A DNA stretch of 64,000 bases from Pseudobacteroides sp. (GCF_036567765.1 NZ_DATCTU010000032.1:124001-188000), one strand, 5' to 3'; positions 43,979-54,211 are shown, counted from the stretch's first letter. Notes: generated from the letters alone by a model not told the origin. Translations and numbers: made by a program.

Positions 43979-45802
43979 CTATTCAACCGTAACACTCTTA
44001 GCAAGGTTACGAGGCTTATCAACGTCACAGCCCTTTTCAATAGCCATATAATACGCAAAGAGCTGGAGTGGGGTAACAGCTATTATAGGGGCCAACAGCG
44101 AATCTATATCGGGAACTGTTATTACAACGTCAGCAACCTTGTCAATCGATGAGTTTTTCTCCTGAGTAATTGCCATAACGACAGCACCCCTTGCCTTAAC
44201 TTCCCTAATATTGCTCACCATCTTATCTATCAGATCATCTTGGGTTACAGGGCATACAACAAGAGTACCTTGTTCAATGAGAGCAATTGTTCCATGCTTT
44301 AATTCACCACCGGCATATGCCTCAGAGTGAATATATGATATTTCCTTAAGCTTCAATGAACCTTCCATTGAAAGGGCATAATCAAGGCCTCTTCCAATGA
44401 AGAAAATACTTTTTGCATTGTAATGCTGGGAAGAGAACTTTTGTATAACTTCCTTGTTTTTCAACACCTCTTCAACCTTACTAGGAAGTTCCTTTAGCTG
44501 AGATATATAATTCTTGTATGCAGCGTCATCTATATGGCCTTTTTTATAAGCAAAATCAAAAGCAACGAGATACAGTGCTGCAAGCTGTGTATTATAAGCC
44601 TTGGTTGAAGCAACGGCTATTTCAGGTCCTGCCCAAGTATAAAGAACATAGTCCGATTCTCTTGATATGGAGCTGCCAACAACGTTTACGATTGAGAGAG
44701 TTTTAGCACCTCTTTTTTTGGATTCTTTAAGGGCAACCAAAGTATCAAGTGTTTCACCCGATTGGCTTATGATTATTACCAGATTTCTGTCACTAAGCAG
44801 GGGATCGCGGTATCTGAATTCTGAAGCTATATCTATTTCAACAGGAATCTTTGCAAGTTTTTCTATGATGTATTTTCCTACTACACCTGCATGATAAGCA
44901 GTACCACAGGCAACTATATAGATTTTATCGATATTCTCCAAATCCTTTGCGGTTATGTTGATGTTATCGAGGGAAATTTTGTCATCAGCTATTCTAGGGG
45001 ATAAGGTATCCCTTATTACCTTGGGTTCTTCAAACATTTCCTTCATCATGAAATGCTCATAGCCTGATTTTTCAGCAGAGGTTGCATCCCACGTTACATG
45101 ATAAATTTCTTTTTTAACTTCTGCACCAAGTATATTGAAAACCTTAACCTCATCCTTTGTCAGGCTAACAACTTCCTTGTCTTCCAGTATATATATATCC
45201 CTTGTATACTCAAGGATAGCAGGAATATCCGATGCAATGAAGTTTTCATTTTTTCCAAGGCCAACTATAAGCGGGCTGTCTTTTCTTGCAGCAACAAACT
45301 GGGTTTCGCAATCGCTGCATATAACTCCTAAAGCATATGAGCCCTCTATATCATTAACACATTCAATAACAGCATTTATAAGATCACCCTTATAGTGATA
45401 CTCAATAAGGTGAGCAACTACTTCAGTGTCCGTTTCGGATTTAAATTCATAGCCCTGTGATTGCAGGAAGTCCTTTAGCTTAATATAGTTTTCAATTATT
45501 CCGTTATGTACAACGGCAAATTTTCCCGATTGGCTTATATGGGGGTGAGAGTTTACATCGTTCGGTTCACCATGGGTTGCCCATCTTGTATGTCCTATTC
45601 CCATATTAGCTGAAGGCATTTCTTCATTAAGCTTTGATTCAAGGGCTGCAAGCCGGCCTTTACATTTAATTACATTAACGCAGTTGCTATCGTATGTTGC
45701 AATTCCTGCCGAATCATATCCTCTATATTCAAGTTTCTTAAGACCATTAATCAATATTGGTGTAGCTATTTTATCACCTATATATCCAACTATACCGCAC
45801 AT
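43979..45802 (-). CDS. glmS: glutamine-fructose-6-phosphate aminotransferase (isomerizing)
   Basis: 607 residues, the usual length. It starts at ATG 45802 (AAAGGAG upstream) so that, after Met removal, the catalytic Cys is residue 1 (CGIVGYIG). The N-terminal glutaminase domain (to about 240) is followed by two SIS sugar-isomerase domains: VACGTAYHAGVVGKYIIEKL, SQSGETLDTLVAL, and C-terminal AKSVTVE. The enzyme makes glucosamine-6-phosphate for peptidoglycan. It is preceded by a self-cleaving glmS ribozyme, so the message is destroyed when product accumulates. GlmM, the next enzyme of the pathway, is encoded upstream on the same strand. Confidence 0.95.
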   Translation of the reverse strand: MCGIVGYIGDKIATPILINGLKKLEYRGYDSAGIATYDSNCVNVIKCKGRLAALESKLNEEMPSANMGIGHTRWATHGEPNDVNSHPHISQSGKFAVVHNGIIENYIKLKDFLQSQGYEFKSETDTEVVAHLIEYHYKGDLINAVIECVNDIEGSYALGVICSDCETQFVAARKDSPLIVGLGKNENFIASDIPAILEYTRDIYILEDKEVVSLTKDEVKVFNILGAEVKKEIYHVTWDATSAEKSGYEHFMMKEMFEEPKVIRDTLSPRIADDKISLDNINITAKDLENIDKIYIVACGTAYHAGVVGKYIIEKLAKIPVEIDIASEFRYRDPLLSDRNLVIIISQSGETLDTLVALKESKKRGAKTLSIVNVVGSSISRESDYVLYTWAGPEIAVASTKAYNTQLAALYLVAFDFAYKKGHIDDAAYKNYISQLKELPSKVEEVLKNKEVIQKFSSQHYNAKSIFFIGRGLDYALSMEGSLKLKEISYIHSEAYAGGELKHGTIALIEQGTLVVCPVTQDDLIDKMVSNIREVKARGAVVMAITQEKNSSIDKVADVVITVPDIDSLLAPIIAVTPLQLFAYYMAIEKGCDVDKPRNLAKSVTVE

Positions 45803-45959
45803 AATCAATTCTCCTTTATTTTTTATTTTATGAGTTTGTATTAAAGCACAGACTAATAAAGATATGCGGGCAAGCATAATAGAATTAAACCAACCAATTG
45901 ATTTATAAAATAGTGAATTTATTAACAGAATAACCATTTAAGGCTTATTTTGTTTTACA

Positions 45960-46134
45960 GTCACCCGTAATATTTGTAAAGCCTTTGTTGATTATGGTAA
46001 ACCAGAAGGTTTCCGCCGAATTTTCGATAATCCACATGTGGGTATTGGGCAATTAAAACAATTGCTACTCCAAATACCTACCTGTGACCTCCTTCTCCTC
46101 GTCAGCTGCTGTAGGAAATTGCAGCTCTGGCGCT
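45960..46134 (-). ncRNA. glmS ribozyme (glucosamine-6-phosphate activated)
   Basis: On the minus strand the cleavage region reads AGCGCCAGAGCTGC, starting at 46134, so cleavage would fall between 46134 and 46133. CAGCAGCTGACGAGGAGAAGG and GGTATT follow, and further on ATTATCGAAAATTCGGCGGA, the conserved catalytic core and P3 elements. The order and spacing match the glmS ribozyme. It lies in the glmS leader about 160-330 bases before the start codon. The 3' limit is approximate. Confidence 0.92.
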
Positions 46135-46264
46135 TTATGCTGCAGTACCTAATAAGATATAAGGTACTTACAATTAGTATTCTGTATGAAATTTCACTTA
46201 ATCAATAAAAGTGATTGTTTAATATCATAAATCATCTATCATCTATGCCTGAAGTATGTCTAAA

Positions 46265-47614
46265 TTATCCCAACCTTTCTTCAATAGATTTTGCAAGCTC
46301 GGAGGCTTTTCTGGTAATATAATCCTGATCCTTGCCTTCAATCATAACCCTGACAAGAGGCTCAGTTCCTGAAGGTCTTATCAGGACTCTTCCTTCACCA
46401 TGAAATTCATCTTCAAGGTCCTTACATAGACGGGCAATCACCTCATCTTCCATGTAGCAGTATTTTTTTTCGTTGCAAACCTTTGCATTTTTCAGTATCT
46501 GAGGGAAGACTTGCATTTTGGATGTCAGTTCAGACATCTTTTTTCCGGAAGTTTTGAGAATTTTTAAGAGCTGAACAGCTGTAAGCAGGCCATCACCGGT
46601 AGTGTTATGTTCAAGGAAAATAATGTGACCTGACTGCTCACCACCTAAGCAATAACCATTTGCCAGCATTTCTTCCAGCACATACCTATCTCCAACCTTT
46701 GTTTTAACCAGGTTGATTCCTTCTCTGCGGCCCATAATATCCAAACCAAGGTTGCTCATAACGGTGGCAACTATGGTGTTATTGGCAAGTTTACCGTTTT
46801 CTTTAAGGTCAATACCTATGACAGTCATTATCTGATCACCATCAACAAGGGTTCCGTTTTCATCGATAGCAAGAACTCTGTCAGCATCGCCATCAAAAGC
46901 CAGACCTATGTCAGCACCAACCTCTTTTACAAATTCCTTAAGCTGCGACATATGTGTAGAACCACAGCCGTGATTTATATTGATACCGTTGGGCTCGTTA
47001 TTTATGACCGAAACCTGAGCACCAAGCTCAAATAGTGCCAGCGGTGCGGCTTTATATGCAGCTCCATTTGCACAATCAATTGCAACCTTAACACCTGTAA
47101 GGTCACATCCAATAGTACCTTTTATAAAATTAATATAGTCATCCAGAGCGGATTCGTTTATGCTTTTTATGCCAACCTTTTCTCCTATAGGACGAGGTAA
47201 TTCCTCAGCCTTATCCACAATTATGGATTCAATCCTATCTTCCATTGAATCAGGAAGTTTATATCCTCTATTGTCAAAGAATTTAATTCCGTTAAACTCA
47301 TAAGGATTATGCGATGCTGAAATAACAACTCCTGCATCAGCATTATAAAGTCTTGTAAGGTAAGCGATAGCGGGTGTCGGGATTATTCCAACACATATTG
47401 CTTCGGCACCGACAGAGCAGATCCCGGATACTAGTGCTGATTCCAACATATCACCGGAAATCCTGGTATCCATTCCAACAAGTATTTTAGGTACATGCTT
47501 AGTTTCGGCGGTTAATACATATGCACCTGCCTGACCGAGATTATATGCTAAATCAGCTGTAAGTTCAAGGTTGGCTATACCTCTGACTCCGTCTGTTCCA
47601 AAAAGTTTTCCCAT
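46265..47614 (-). CDS. glmM: phosphoglucosamine mutase
   Basis: 449 residues. It opens [14 protein letters not shown]. The active-site serine loop is [20 protein letters not shown], the metal-binding loop [13 protein letters not shown], the sugar-binding loop GGEQSGHII, and the phosphate loop [12 protein letters not shown]. It converts glucosamine-6-phosphate to glucosamine-1-phosphate. It follows the cdaA-cdaR-FAD genes and precedes glmS, an arrangement conserved in Firmicutes. CdaR and GlmM are known to regulate CdaA. Confidence 0.95.
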   Translation of the reverse strand: MGKLFGTDGVRGIANLELTADLAYNLGQAGAYVLTAETKHVPKILVGMDTRISGDMLESALVSGICSVGAEAICVGIIPTPAIAYLTRLYNADAGVVISASHNPYEFNGIKFFDNRGYKLPDSMEDRIESIIVDKAEELPRPIGEKVGIKSINESALDDYINFIKGTIGCDLTGVKVAIDCANGAAYKAAPLALFELGAQVSVINNEPNGININHGCGSTHMSQLKEFVKEVGADIGLAFDGDADRVLAIDENGTLVDGDQIMTVIGIDLKENGKLANNTIVATVMSNLGLDIMGRREGINLVKTKVGDRYVLEEMLANGYCLGGEQSGHIIFLEHNTTGDGLLTAVQLLKILKTSGKKMSELTSKMQVFPQILKNAKVCNEKKYCYMEDEVIARLCKDLEDEFHGEGRVLIRPSGTEPLVRVMIEGKDQDYITRKASELAKSIEERLG

Positions 47615-47964
47615 TCTTAATTGACCCCTCTCGAAATATCAAAATATGAAAATGTTATGAAAAATCAAATTTATAATACGTATTATATATAACAAATAGT
47701 TATGTATAATTAAGACCAACCATTATGTGGTAAAATGCCAAAAAATAGTAAACCCAAAACTATACAAATTAATTATACTTGTAATTAATCCATAACACAA
47801 TAAATTTTTAATAAAGTGTATACCTTAACATAATAGTATAAATCTATTATAAAACATTTTATTCTGAAATCAATAAAATGTTTCTTACCAAATTAAGTTA
47901 AGTTATGTTAAATCCGATAAATATATTCAACCTAGATGTACCAGTTTCCCAATAGCACCATTAC
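47615..47964. other. long AT-rich intergenic region upstream of glmM
   Basis: About 350 bp with no gene. Very A/T-rich, with short T and A tracts. It should contain the glmM promoter and the 3' end of the FAD gene transcript, but no strong hairpin is visible. Because of this gap, glmM may be transcribed separately from cdaA-cdaR. Confidence 0.4.
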
Positions 47965-49554
47965 CTAGTATTGCGGTATATACTTTCCGATAATTTCCTC
48001 TGCAATACGTATCCCGTCAACTGCAGCACTTACAATACCGCCAGCATATCCCGCACCTTCACCGGCAGGGTAGAGTCCTTTAAATCCAATGGCTTCAAGA
48101 GAGTCTGACCTTGGAATTCTAACGGGTGAAGACGTCCTTGTTTCAACCCCTGTCAGGATTGCATCAGCCATGCCGAAGCCAGATACCTTTTTATCAAGGG
48201 CATTTATAGACTCCTTCATTGGGGAGGTGACAAACCCAGGAAGACATCGATTAATATCACAAAAAGCGGTATTGCCTGTATAGCTGGGCTTCACAACCCC
48301 AAATGCTTTCGAGGAAGAGCCGTTTATAAAATCTCCTAAAAGCTGGACGGGTGCGGAATAGTTGCAGCCAGCTATTTCATAGGCAAGTCTTTCCCATTTT
48401 CTCTGAAAATACATACCTGCCAGAGGGTGTGAACCTTCAAAATCACCAGGCTCAACAGAAACAACCAGTGCACTGTTGGCATTATCCCTGTCTCGTTTAT
48501 ATTCGCTCATGCCATTGGTAACTATGGACTCATGCTCAGAAGCAGAAGCTACCACGATACCGCCTGGGCACATACAAAAGGAATAGACAGTCCGGTTGCC
48601 AATCTTTTGAAAGAGCTGATAATCAGCAGGCCCAAGCTTCGGGATGACATGAGGCTGGCCGAACTGTGCCATATTGATGATTTCCTGGGGATGCTCTATG
48701 CGAACTCCGATTGAAAAGGGCTTTTGAATAAATTGGATGTCTTTACTGAGAAGCATTTCGAAGGTGTCTCTGGCACTATGTCCTATAGATAAAACAACAA
48801 TGTTTGTATCTATTGTTTGAGTATCATTGTACTTTATGCCCTGGACAGAGCTGCTTTTAAAATCTATGTCTGTCAGCTTGGAATTAAATAAAATCGTGCC
48901 CCCAAGCTCTTCTATCCTTTTTCTCATGCTTACAACAACATTTTTTAACACATCAGTTCCGATATGAGGTTTATTCTTGTATAAAATTTCTTCATGTGCC
49001 CCGTTGTTAAAAAATTCTTCCAAAACCTTGTTGCATCTTCTATCATTAATTCGTGTTGTAAGCTTTCCATCAGAAAAGGTTCCTGCTCCACCTTCCCCAA
49101 ACTGAACGTTGGTTTCTTCAGAAAGCTTGTTTTCTTTCCAGAAAAGGTCAACCAATTCAGTTCGCTTTTTCATACTTTCACCGCGTTCAATAACTATAGG
49201 TTTGTAGCCGTTCTGTGCGAGAATCAATGCAGCAAACATACCCGCAGGGCCAAAGCCAACGATTACGGGCTTTTTATCAAGTGGAATATTACCCCGTGAA
49301 AGCGGGGGAGATGGAATTTCATCAAATACAGTTATATCACTGTTTGAGGAAGTTTTTACTCTTGAATAAGTTTCAACCAGCACAGTATATACGAGCGTTA
49401 TATTGGGTTTTCGTCTTGCATCGATTGATTCTTTTGTTATTTTAATGCTTTTTATTTCATTTATAGCTATCTTTATTTTTTTTGCTGCCTGATGCTTTAT
49501 ATATTCAAAGTCATCATCTACTGAGGTTCGTATATTGTTTATAACAAGTTTCAT
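47965..49554 (-). CDS. FAD-dependent oxidoreductase of unknown substrate (COG2509-like)
   Basis: 529 residues. The first 90 residues are a small alpha/beta domain. The dinucleotide-binding motif IVGFGPAGMFAALILAQNG follows, with Glu at the end of the second strand (PIVIERGE). Later conserved parts are GEGGAGTFSDGKL, SIGHSARDTFEML and PAGEGAGYAGGIVSAAVDG. This family is often described only as an FAD-dependent dehydrogenase and is frequently near cdaA-cdaR or glmM. It overlaps cdaR by four bases. Confidence 0.85.
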   Translation of the reverse strand: MKLVINNIRTSVDDDFEYIKHQAAKKIKIAINEIKSIKITKESIDARRKPNITLVYTVLVETYSRVKTSSNSDITVFDEIPSPPLSRGNIPLDKKPVIVGFGPAGMFAALILAQNGYKPIVIERGESMKKRTELVDLFWKENKLSEETNVQFGEGGAGTFSDGKLTTRINDRRCNKVLEEFFNNGAHEEILYKNKPHIGTDVLKNVVVSMRKRIEELGGTILFNSKLTDIDFKSSSVQGIKYNDTQTIDTNIVVLSIGHSARDTFEMLLSKDIQFIQKPFSIGVRIEHPQEIINMAQFGQPHVIPKLGPADYQLFQKIGNRTVYSFCMCPGGIVVASASEHESIVTNGMSEYKRDRDNANSALVVSVEPGDFEGSHPLAGMYFQRKWERLAYEIAGCNYSAPVQLLGDFINGSSSKAFGVVKPSYTGNTAFCDINRCLPGFVTSPMKESINALDKKVSGFGMADAILTGVETRTSSPVRIPRSDSLEAIGFKGLYPAGEGAGYAGGIVSAAVDGIRIAEEIIGKYIPQY

Positions 49555-50786
49555 GTAGTCTCCTCTATATTCTTCTCTACCTGTACTTCTATTTCATAAT
49601 TGCCGGCAGGCCTTATATTTACCGGGAGACTAAGGTTCAAGGGAACCTTATATGCCCCAGTAGGATTATCTGCAAGTCCTGCAACATTTATACTGGGCTT
49701 TAGGTTGGTTATATCAATATTTGCAAGGTCTGAAGATTTTCCCTTCAGACTTATTGTTATGTTCTGGGTTAAAATTGAGTACTTTAAAGGTATGCTGGCG
49801 TTAGGATAAACCACAGTTATGCTGTCGCTTGATATGGTGAAGTCCTTTCTGCCTTCCTTTTCAATGATAACAGATACATTGACATCGCTGCTTCCGTTAA
49901 CAGTTGATATGCCTTTTGGAAGAAGCAGTTTACTTTTTATAGTACTGCTTGATGTCATGTTACTGATATCGACAGATTGGGCACTGACTTCGTATAAACG
50001 CGAAAGGACATCAGGGGGACCGCTTACCAGGATTTTATCCGGAACAGCTTTAAAGTCGGTATACACATAGTTTTTAGCAGGAATACCTTTTACATCCGGG
50101 ACAATCCGTATTTCCTTGGCTACCTCAAATTGAATTTTAACTTTTATGTTTCTGCTAACACTATTGCTGATGTCCTCATCTTTATTGTTATAAAATCTGC
50201 ACTCTTTTTCAATTGTTAGGTTTTTATCAAGATCGGTCACATCAACATCGGCCCTTACTGATGATATGGATTTTATAATTGAATCATAGCCCTCGATTGG
50301 AATGGTATCGGGAATAATTGTGGTGTTGACCAAGTGATAGTATCTCTTTAGTACACCGCTCGTTTTTACATCAACCTTAAAAGAGCTCTGAATAACTTTT
50401 TCAAGCTCAGGTCTTATTGTTCTGGGTTCGATATTTTCAACACTGATTTCTGAACTTTTGGGAACAACATTTATAGAAAGCTCATTTTCAGTAATTGAAG
50501 TGATTTCCGATAAATCTACCGTAGCTTTAAAGTCGAAACGACTCATTGATTTCATTTTGTCACGTTTTCCCTTAACTGTAAGAAGAATGTTTTCAGGAAT
50601 GGTTTTATCCTTAAGTGCAATTTTTTTTTCAGCTAAAGTATTTTTATTCAGCACTTCAAGAGGAACGCTGATACTGGTTGTATCTATAGGATTGGAGTTT
50701 TTATCCACCACATTGTACCACAAAACAATAGCAAATATTATCGATATTATCTTTACAGTAAGATCTTTTTTTAAAAGTTCGTTCAC
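49551..50786 (-). CDS. cdaR: CdaA regulatory protein with YbbR domains
   Basis: 411 residues. The start is taken at GTG 50786, which overlaps the cdaA stop as GTGA and has GGAAGG upstream; an in-frame ATG at 50804 lies inside cdaA. One N-terminal membrane helix (residues about 12-30, KIISIIFAIVLWYNVV) anchors it. About four YbbR beta repeats lie outside, each with a VPV/VPL or GIPA-type turn. CdaR controls the diadenylate cyclase CdaA through contact in the membrane. Confidence 0.88.
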   Translation of the reverse strand: MNELLKKDLTVKIISIIFAIVLWYNVVDKNSNPIDTTSISVPLEVLNKNTLAEKKIALKDKTIPENILLTVKGKRDKMKSMSRFDFKATVDLSEITSITENELSINVVPKSSEISVENIEPRTIRPELEKVIQSSFKVDVKTSGVLKRYYHLVNTTIIPDTIPIEGYDSIIKSISSVRADVDVTDLDKNLTIEKECRFYNNKDEDISNSVSRNIKVKIQFEVAKEIRIVPDVKGIPAKNYVYTDFKAVPDKILVSGPPDVLSRLYEVSAQSVDISNMTSSSTIKSKLLLPKGISTVNGSSDVNVSVIIEKEGRKDFTISSDSITVVYPNASIPLKYSILTQNITISLKGKSSDLANIDITNLKPSINVAGLADNPTGAYKVPLNLSLPVNIRPAGNYEIEVQVEKNIEETT

Positions 50787-51679
50787 TTGCTTTTCACCTT
50801 CCATAAATTTAGCTTCTTGTTTGGTGTCGTATCATCCAAAAGGTTTTTATTCAATGCTTTTCTTAATGTATCGGGAGTTAGATTTCTTGTGAGCCCGCCG
50901 TTAAGTGCAAAGGATATCTTACCTGTTTCTTCTGATACCACAATGGAAATAGAATCGGATACCTCAGTGATTCCCAAAGCAGCCCTATGTCTGGTACCCA
51001 GCTCCTTACTGAGATTAGGATTATCGGTAAGTGGCAAAAAGCATGAAGCAGACTTTATCTTATTTTCCCTTATAACCAAGGCACCGTCATGAAGGGGCGT
51101 ATTGGGTACAAAAATATTCATTATAAGTTCTGCAGATATGCTTGAATTAAGCTGTATTCCCGAATTAATGATTTCACCTATCTTGGTTTCACGCTCAATT
51201 ACTATTAGGGCTCCTGTATTGGTCCTTGCAAGCTCGGTACAAGCCTTTACTATCTCTTCAATCATCGCGGTTGTTTGAATGCGAATGCTGCTCTCCTCAA
51301 AATTGAAAAAGTCGCTGAACTTGCTTCTTCCTATTTGCTCCAGTCCTCGCCTGAGTTCAGGCTGAAAAAGCACAACAACTGCTATTGCGGTTATCTGAAT
51401 TGCACTTGTTAAAATATAATTAACTGTATCCAGTTTGAGTATTTTACTCAAATAAGAAACTATAGCAATAAACAGGAGACCTTTAATTAGCTGCCATGCA
51501 CGGGTTTCCTTCACAAGTAGTATTATTCTGTAAATTACATATGCCACTATGCCTATGTCAAATATTGCTCTTATAACATCAAGAGGGCTTTCAAATCCAA
51601 TGTAATTAACTATGTTGTTTAAAAGACCGTGGATGTCAAAATTAAAGATACCAGGCAAAAACTCCACATCCTTATACAA
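50783..51679 (-). CDS. cdaA: diadenylate cyclase CdaA
   Basis: About 290 residues with three membrane helices (near residues 35-55, 62-80, 85-105). A DAC domain follows. The catalytic motifs are NTPLHDGALVI (DGA) and TRHRAALGIT (RHR), followed by GKISFALNGGL. It joins two ATP into c-di-AMP, which governs potassium and osmolyte transport and wall homeostasis. The start is uncertain: TTG 51679 opens the frame, while a TTG 21 bases downstream has a better ribosome site (GGAG). It is translationally coupled to cdaR. Confidence 0.93.
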   Translation of the reverse strand: MYKDVEFLPGIFNFDIHGLLNNIVNYIGFESPLDVIRAIFDIGIVAYVIYRIILLVKETRAWQLIKGLLFIAIVSYLSKILKLDTVNYILTSAIQITAIAVVVLFQPELRRGLEQIGRSKFSDFFNFEESSIRIQTTAMIEEIVKACTELARTNTGALIVIERETKIGEIINSGIQLNSSISAELIMNIFVPNTPLHDGALVIRENKIKSASCFLPLTDNPNLSKELGTRHRAALGITEVSDSISIVVSEETGKISFALNGGLTRNLTPDTLRKALNKNLLDDTTPNKKLNLWKVKSK

Positions 51680-51822
51680 GTATAATCAAATGTTAGATTA
51701 TTAATGTTTTAATCTAGATTATACATTTTTTTTAATCAATTTGTAAGATTATTTTATGATGCAACACAAATTTCATATTCCTGTAACATTTTTGAAACAT
51801 TCATAAAAATAGTGCTAAACTG

Positions 51823-52695
51823 TTATATATTACCCAAATACACGTGGTTCAAATAATTGTCTGCAACTTTTTTTGCCGCGAATAGGGTTTCTTTCGGAGT
51901 AGGGTTAACATGGGACATTTTATAATTAGGGAAGAATCTTGATAAATGAAGGGGGATGTCAGGGGAAATAGACGAAAGCCATTTTGAAAGCCTTTCTATC
52001 TCATCCAGAGAGTCATTGAGATCAGGTATAACAAGAGTGGTTACCTCTACATGGCAGTGCTGTGACGCTAATTCAACGGATTCCTTTACATTGTCCAATA
52101 TACCTTTGCATATGTCCTTGTAAAAACCTGATGTAAAGGCTTTTACATCTATATTCATGGCATCAATAAACGGAAGGATACCCATAAGAGGTTCATGGGA
52201 AATAAAACCGTTGGTTACAAGAACGTTGGAGAGTCCTTCTTTTTTGGCAAATACACATGTATCATGAACAAACTCATACCAAATGGAGGGCTCATTATAA
52301 GTATAAGCTATACCAATATTTCCTTTTGCTTTTAAAGACATGGCCTTACTGACTAGAGCCTGAGGGGCTACCGTGGCTGTGTCGGCATCTTGGTGGGCGA
52401 TGGTCCAGTTTTGGCAGAAAGAGCATTTAAGATTGCAGCCAAAGGAGCCGGCAGATAGTATCAGAGACCCTGGATGAAATCTCCTCAAGGGCTTCTTTTC
52501 TATGGGGTCTAAAGATAATGATGTAACAAGGCCATAATTTAACGAAAAAAGCTCACCGCCAATATTTTTCCTTGCTCGGCAGGCCCCTGTCATCTCAGGT
52601 TTAATAATACAGTTATGGGGGCATAAAAAACAGTGGACCTTTGATTCTTCTATTTTGTTATAATATCTAGCCTGTTTTGCATTATCATAGTTCAT
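51823..52695 (-). CDS. amrS: AmmeMemoRadiSam system radical SAM enzyme
   Basis: 290 residues. The radical SAM cluster motif C-x3-C-x2-C lies in FGCNLKCSFCQNW. The N-terminal Cys-rich segment VHCFLCPHNCIIKPEMTGAC is typical of this PflA-like subgroup. GIAYTYNEPSIWYEF and PLHLSRFFPNYKM are family signatures. The gene overlaps amrA by four bases and lies with amrB in one minus-strand run, the usual three-gene set. The reaction is not firmly established. Confidence 0.9.
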   Translation of the reverse strand: MNYDNAKQARYYNKIEESKVHCFLCPHNCIIKPEMTGACRARKNIGGELFSLNYGLVTSLSLDPIEKKPLRRFHPGSLILSAGSFGCNLKCSFCQNWTIAHQDADTATVAPQALVSKAMSLKAKGNIGIAYTYNEPSIWYEFVHDTCVFAKKEGLSNVLVTNGFISHEPLMGILPFIDAMNIDVKAFTSGFYKDICKGILDNVKESVELASQHCHVEVTTLVIPDLNDSLDEIERLSKWLSSISPDIPLHLSRFFPNYKMSHVNPTPKETLFAAKKVADNYLNHVYLGNI

Positions 52696-53201
52696 TTGTG
52701 ACGTATAACCTCAAACCTTTCAAGTGAAAACTCCGATCGTGGGTTTATTCCAGCTTTCTGGAGTGCAATGGATACCTGTTCTAAGGGCGTGTCCACCCCT
52801 TCCAGATTTGGAAGAAGAAGTCCTGACCTTCTTCCTGAACGCACAATGACGCCGTACCTTTTTACATCCAATTGGTCCATAGATTGGATAGGTTCAGGCT
52901 CTCTCAGCACATCTACGCTATAAGTAAGGCTATTTAACTCGCGTTCATCCACTTCATCAAAACGGGGATCCTGGGTGCCTGAGCTTATTGCATTATAAAT
53001 AATTTCTTGTGCGATGTTTGGCCTTGTTGGGGAAATAGTACCAATGCATCCGCGGAGTTCTCCGCCTTTTTTTATAGATACAAATGTACCAGCAGCATTC
53101 TGAACCATTTCATCAGGTAATCCATCAGGTACATCTATTATTTTTTTATCACGTACATATGCCTCAAGGGCATTTTTGGCTATGTTTACATAAGGGTCCA
53201 T
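52692..53201 (-). CDS. amrA: AMMECR1-domain protein AmrA
   Basis: About 169 residues. The start is moved to ATG 53201 (MDPYVNIAK, AGGTG upstream), matching the usual N-terminus; an in-frame ATG at 53222 lacks a ribosome site. The AMMECR1 signatures are GAGTFVSIKKGGELRGCIG in part (key piece LRGCIGT), YSVDVLREPE and the GRRSGLLLPNLEGVDT segment. Human AMMECR1 is tied to a genetic syndrome, but its biochemical role is unknown. It overlaps amrS by four bases. Confidence 0.9.
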   Translation of the reverse strand: MDPYVNIAKNALEAYVRDKKIIDVPDGLPDEMVQNAAGTFVSIKKGGELRGCIGTISPTRPNIAQEIIYNAISSGTQDPRFDEVDERELNSLTYSVDVLREPEPIQSMDQLDVKRYGVIVRSGRRSGLLLPNLEGVDTPLEQVSIALQKAGINPRSEFSLERFEVIRHK

Positions 53202-53269
53202 ATGCTTACACCTGTTCTTCATGTATTTTGTTAATATATTATGTCCAAAACAATAATAACTATATTAAA

Positions 53270-54091
53270 TTATGATTTAAACTTTGCAACACAATAGCCT
53301 ATACCAAAAGGAGCCTCGTAGGAATATACCTGAGGTTTTATCTCAGACCCTTCCAAAGCTCCAAACATTATAACAAACGAACGTAAACCACATTCAGCAG
53401 CACCTTCACAAAGTTTATTATCAATATCTAAAAGACTATCAAATCTAGAAGCTTGTATGCTTTCTACGAATAAATTGTCAAATTGACTTCCAAGAGGGCT
53501 GGATCCATATGGAGAATTATCATTTACCCTGTGGGAAAGATCGCCGCTGGCAACAAAAACCACTCTTTCATCAGATTCTTCTACTGCAGAGGATATACAA
53601 CTGCCGAACTTATGAAGCATGTCCAGTGTAAATCCTGCGATTGAAATATGAACAAGAGAAAAGTCCTGAAGCTCTTTAGAGATAAAGTACAACGGTACAA
53701 GAGCACCATGGTCCAATTCATCGGTTAATCCATATCTGCAAAGGGTTTTATTATCCAAACCTCCGCAATCTATCCCTTCTTTAGTTGCACAATCGATAAT
53801 TTTATTTAAAAGCTGGGAATTGTTTTTGAATTCAAGTCCTATATCCTTTCGGCCGAATCTTGCAAAATTACCTTTCAGGCTGCTTTTGGTAGATAAGTAG
53901 AGATAATCCTGAAAATATGGCCCATGGGGCGTTGTAATTATAACAGTTGTAGGATTATCGAGCTTTATCTCACCAGCTGCCTTTTTACATGACTGTAAAG
54001 TCGTAATTGCATTTTTCTCTTCGCCCATACCAACCTCCGGTACAATAACCGGCGGGTGGGGAAATATATAGGAACTTATGATGCTGCCCAT
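53270..54091 (-). CDS. amrB: MEMO1/extradiol-dioxygenase-like protein AmrB
   Basis: 273 residues. It begins with a short segment holding HPPVIVPEVG, and then has TPHGPYFQDYL, LDHGALVPLYFI and VASGDLSHRV, which supply the His and Asp residues expected at the metal site of the MEMO/LigB fold. Such proteins lack proven dioxygenase activity. It is the first of the three amr genes on the minus strand, 48 bp before the next reading frame. Confidence 0.9.
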   Translation of the reverse strand: MGSIISSYIFPHPPVIVPEVGMGEEKNAITTLQSCKKAAGEIKLDNPTTVIITTPHGPYFQDYLYLSTKSSLKGNFARFGRKDIGLEFKNNSQLLNKIIDCATKEGIDCGGLDNKTLCRYGLTDELDHGALVPLYFISKELQDFSLVHISIAGFTLDMLHKFGSCISSAVEESDERVVFVASGDLSHRVNDNSPYGSSPLGSQFDNLFVESIQASRFDSLLDIDNKLCEGAAECGLRSFVIMFGALEGSEIKPQVYSYEAPFGIGYCVAKFKS

Positions 54092-54097
54092 TTGTTA

Positions 54098-54211
54098 TTA
54101 TCCTCCGATGTTTAATAATGGAGTAACAAGTAATACTACTGATGTTACAAAGAAGAATAAAAGCGTAACCAAGGCTATTATTCTTATAGTTTTTCTACTC
54201 AACAAAATCAC
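54098..54211 (-). CDS. tiny single-pass membrane protein upstream of amrB
   Basis: A 37-codon frame from GTG 54211 (or TTG 54202) encodes a basic start and one helix: RKTIRIIALVTLLFFFVTSV and VLLVTPLLNIGG. Its stop lies six bases before the amrB start and its last codons (GGAGGA) supply the amrB ribosome site. The gene is too short for most predictions; the topology resembles DUF4044-type small proteins. No clear own ribosome site, so moderate doubt. Confidence 0.35.
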   Translation of the reverse strand: MILLSRKTIRIIALVTLLFFFVTSVVLLVTPLLNIGG

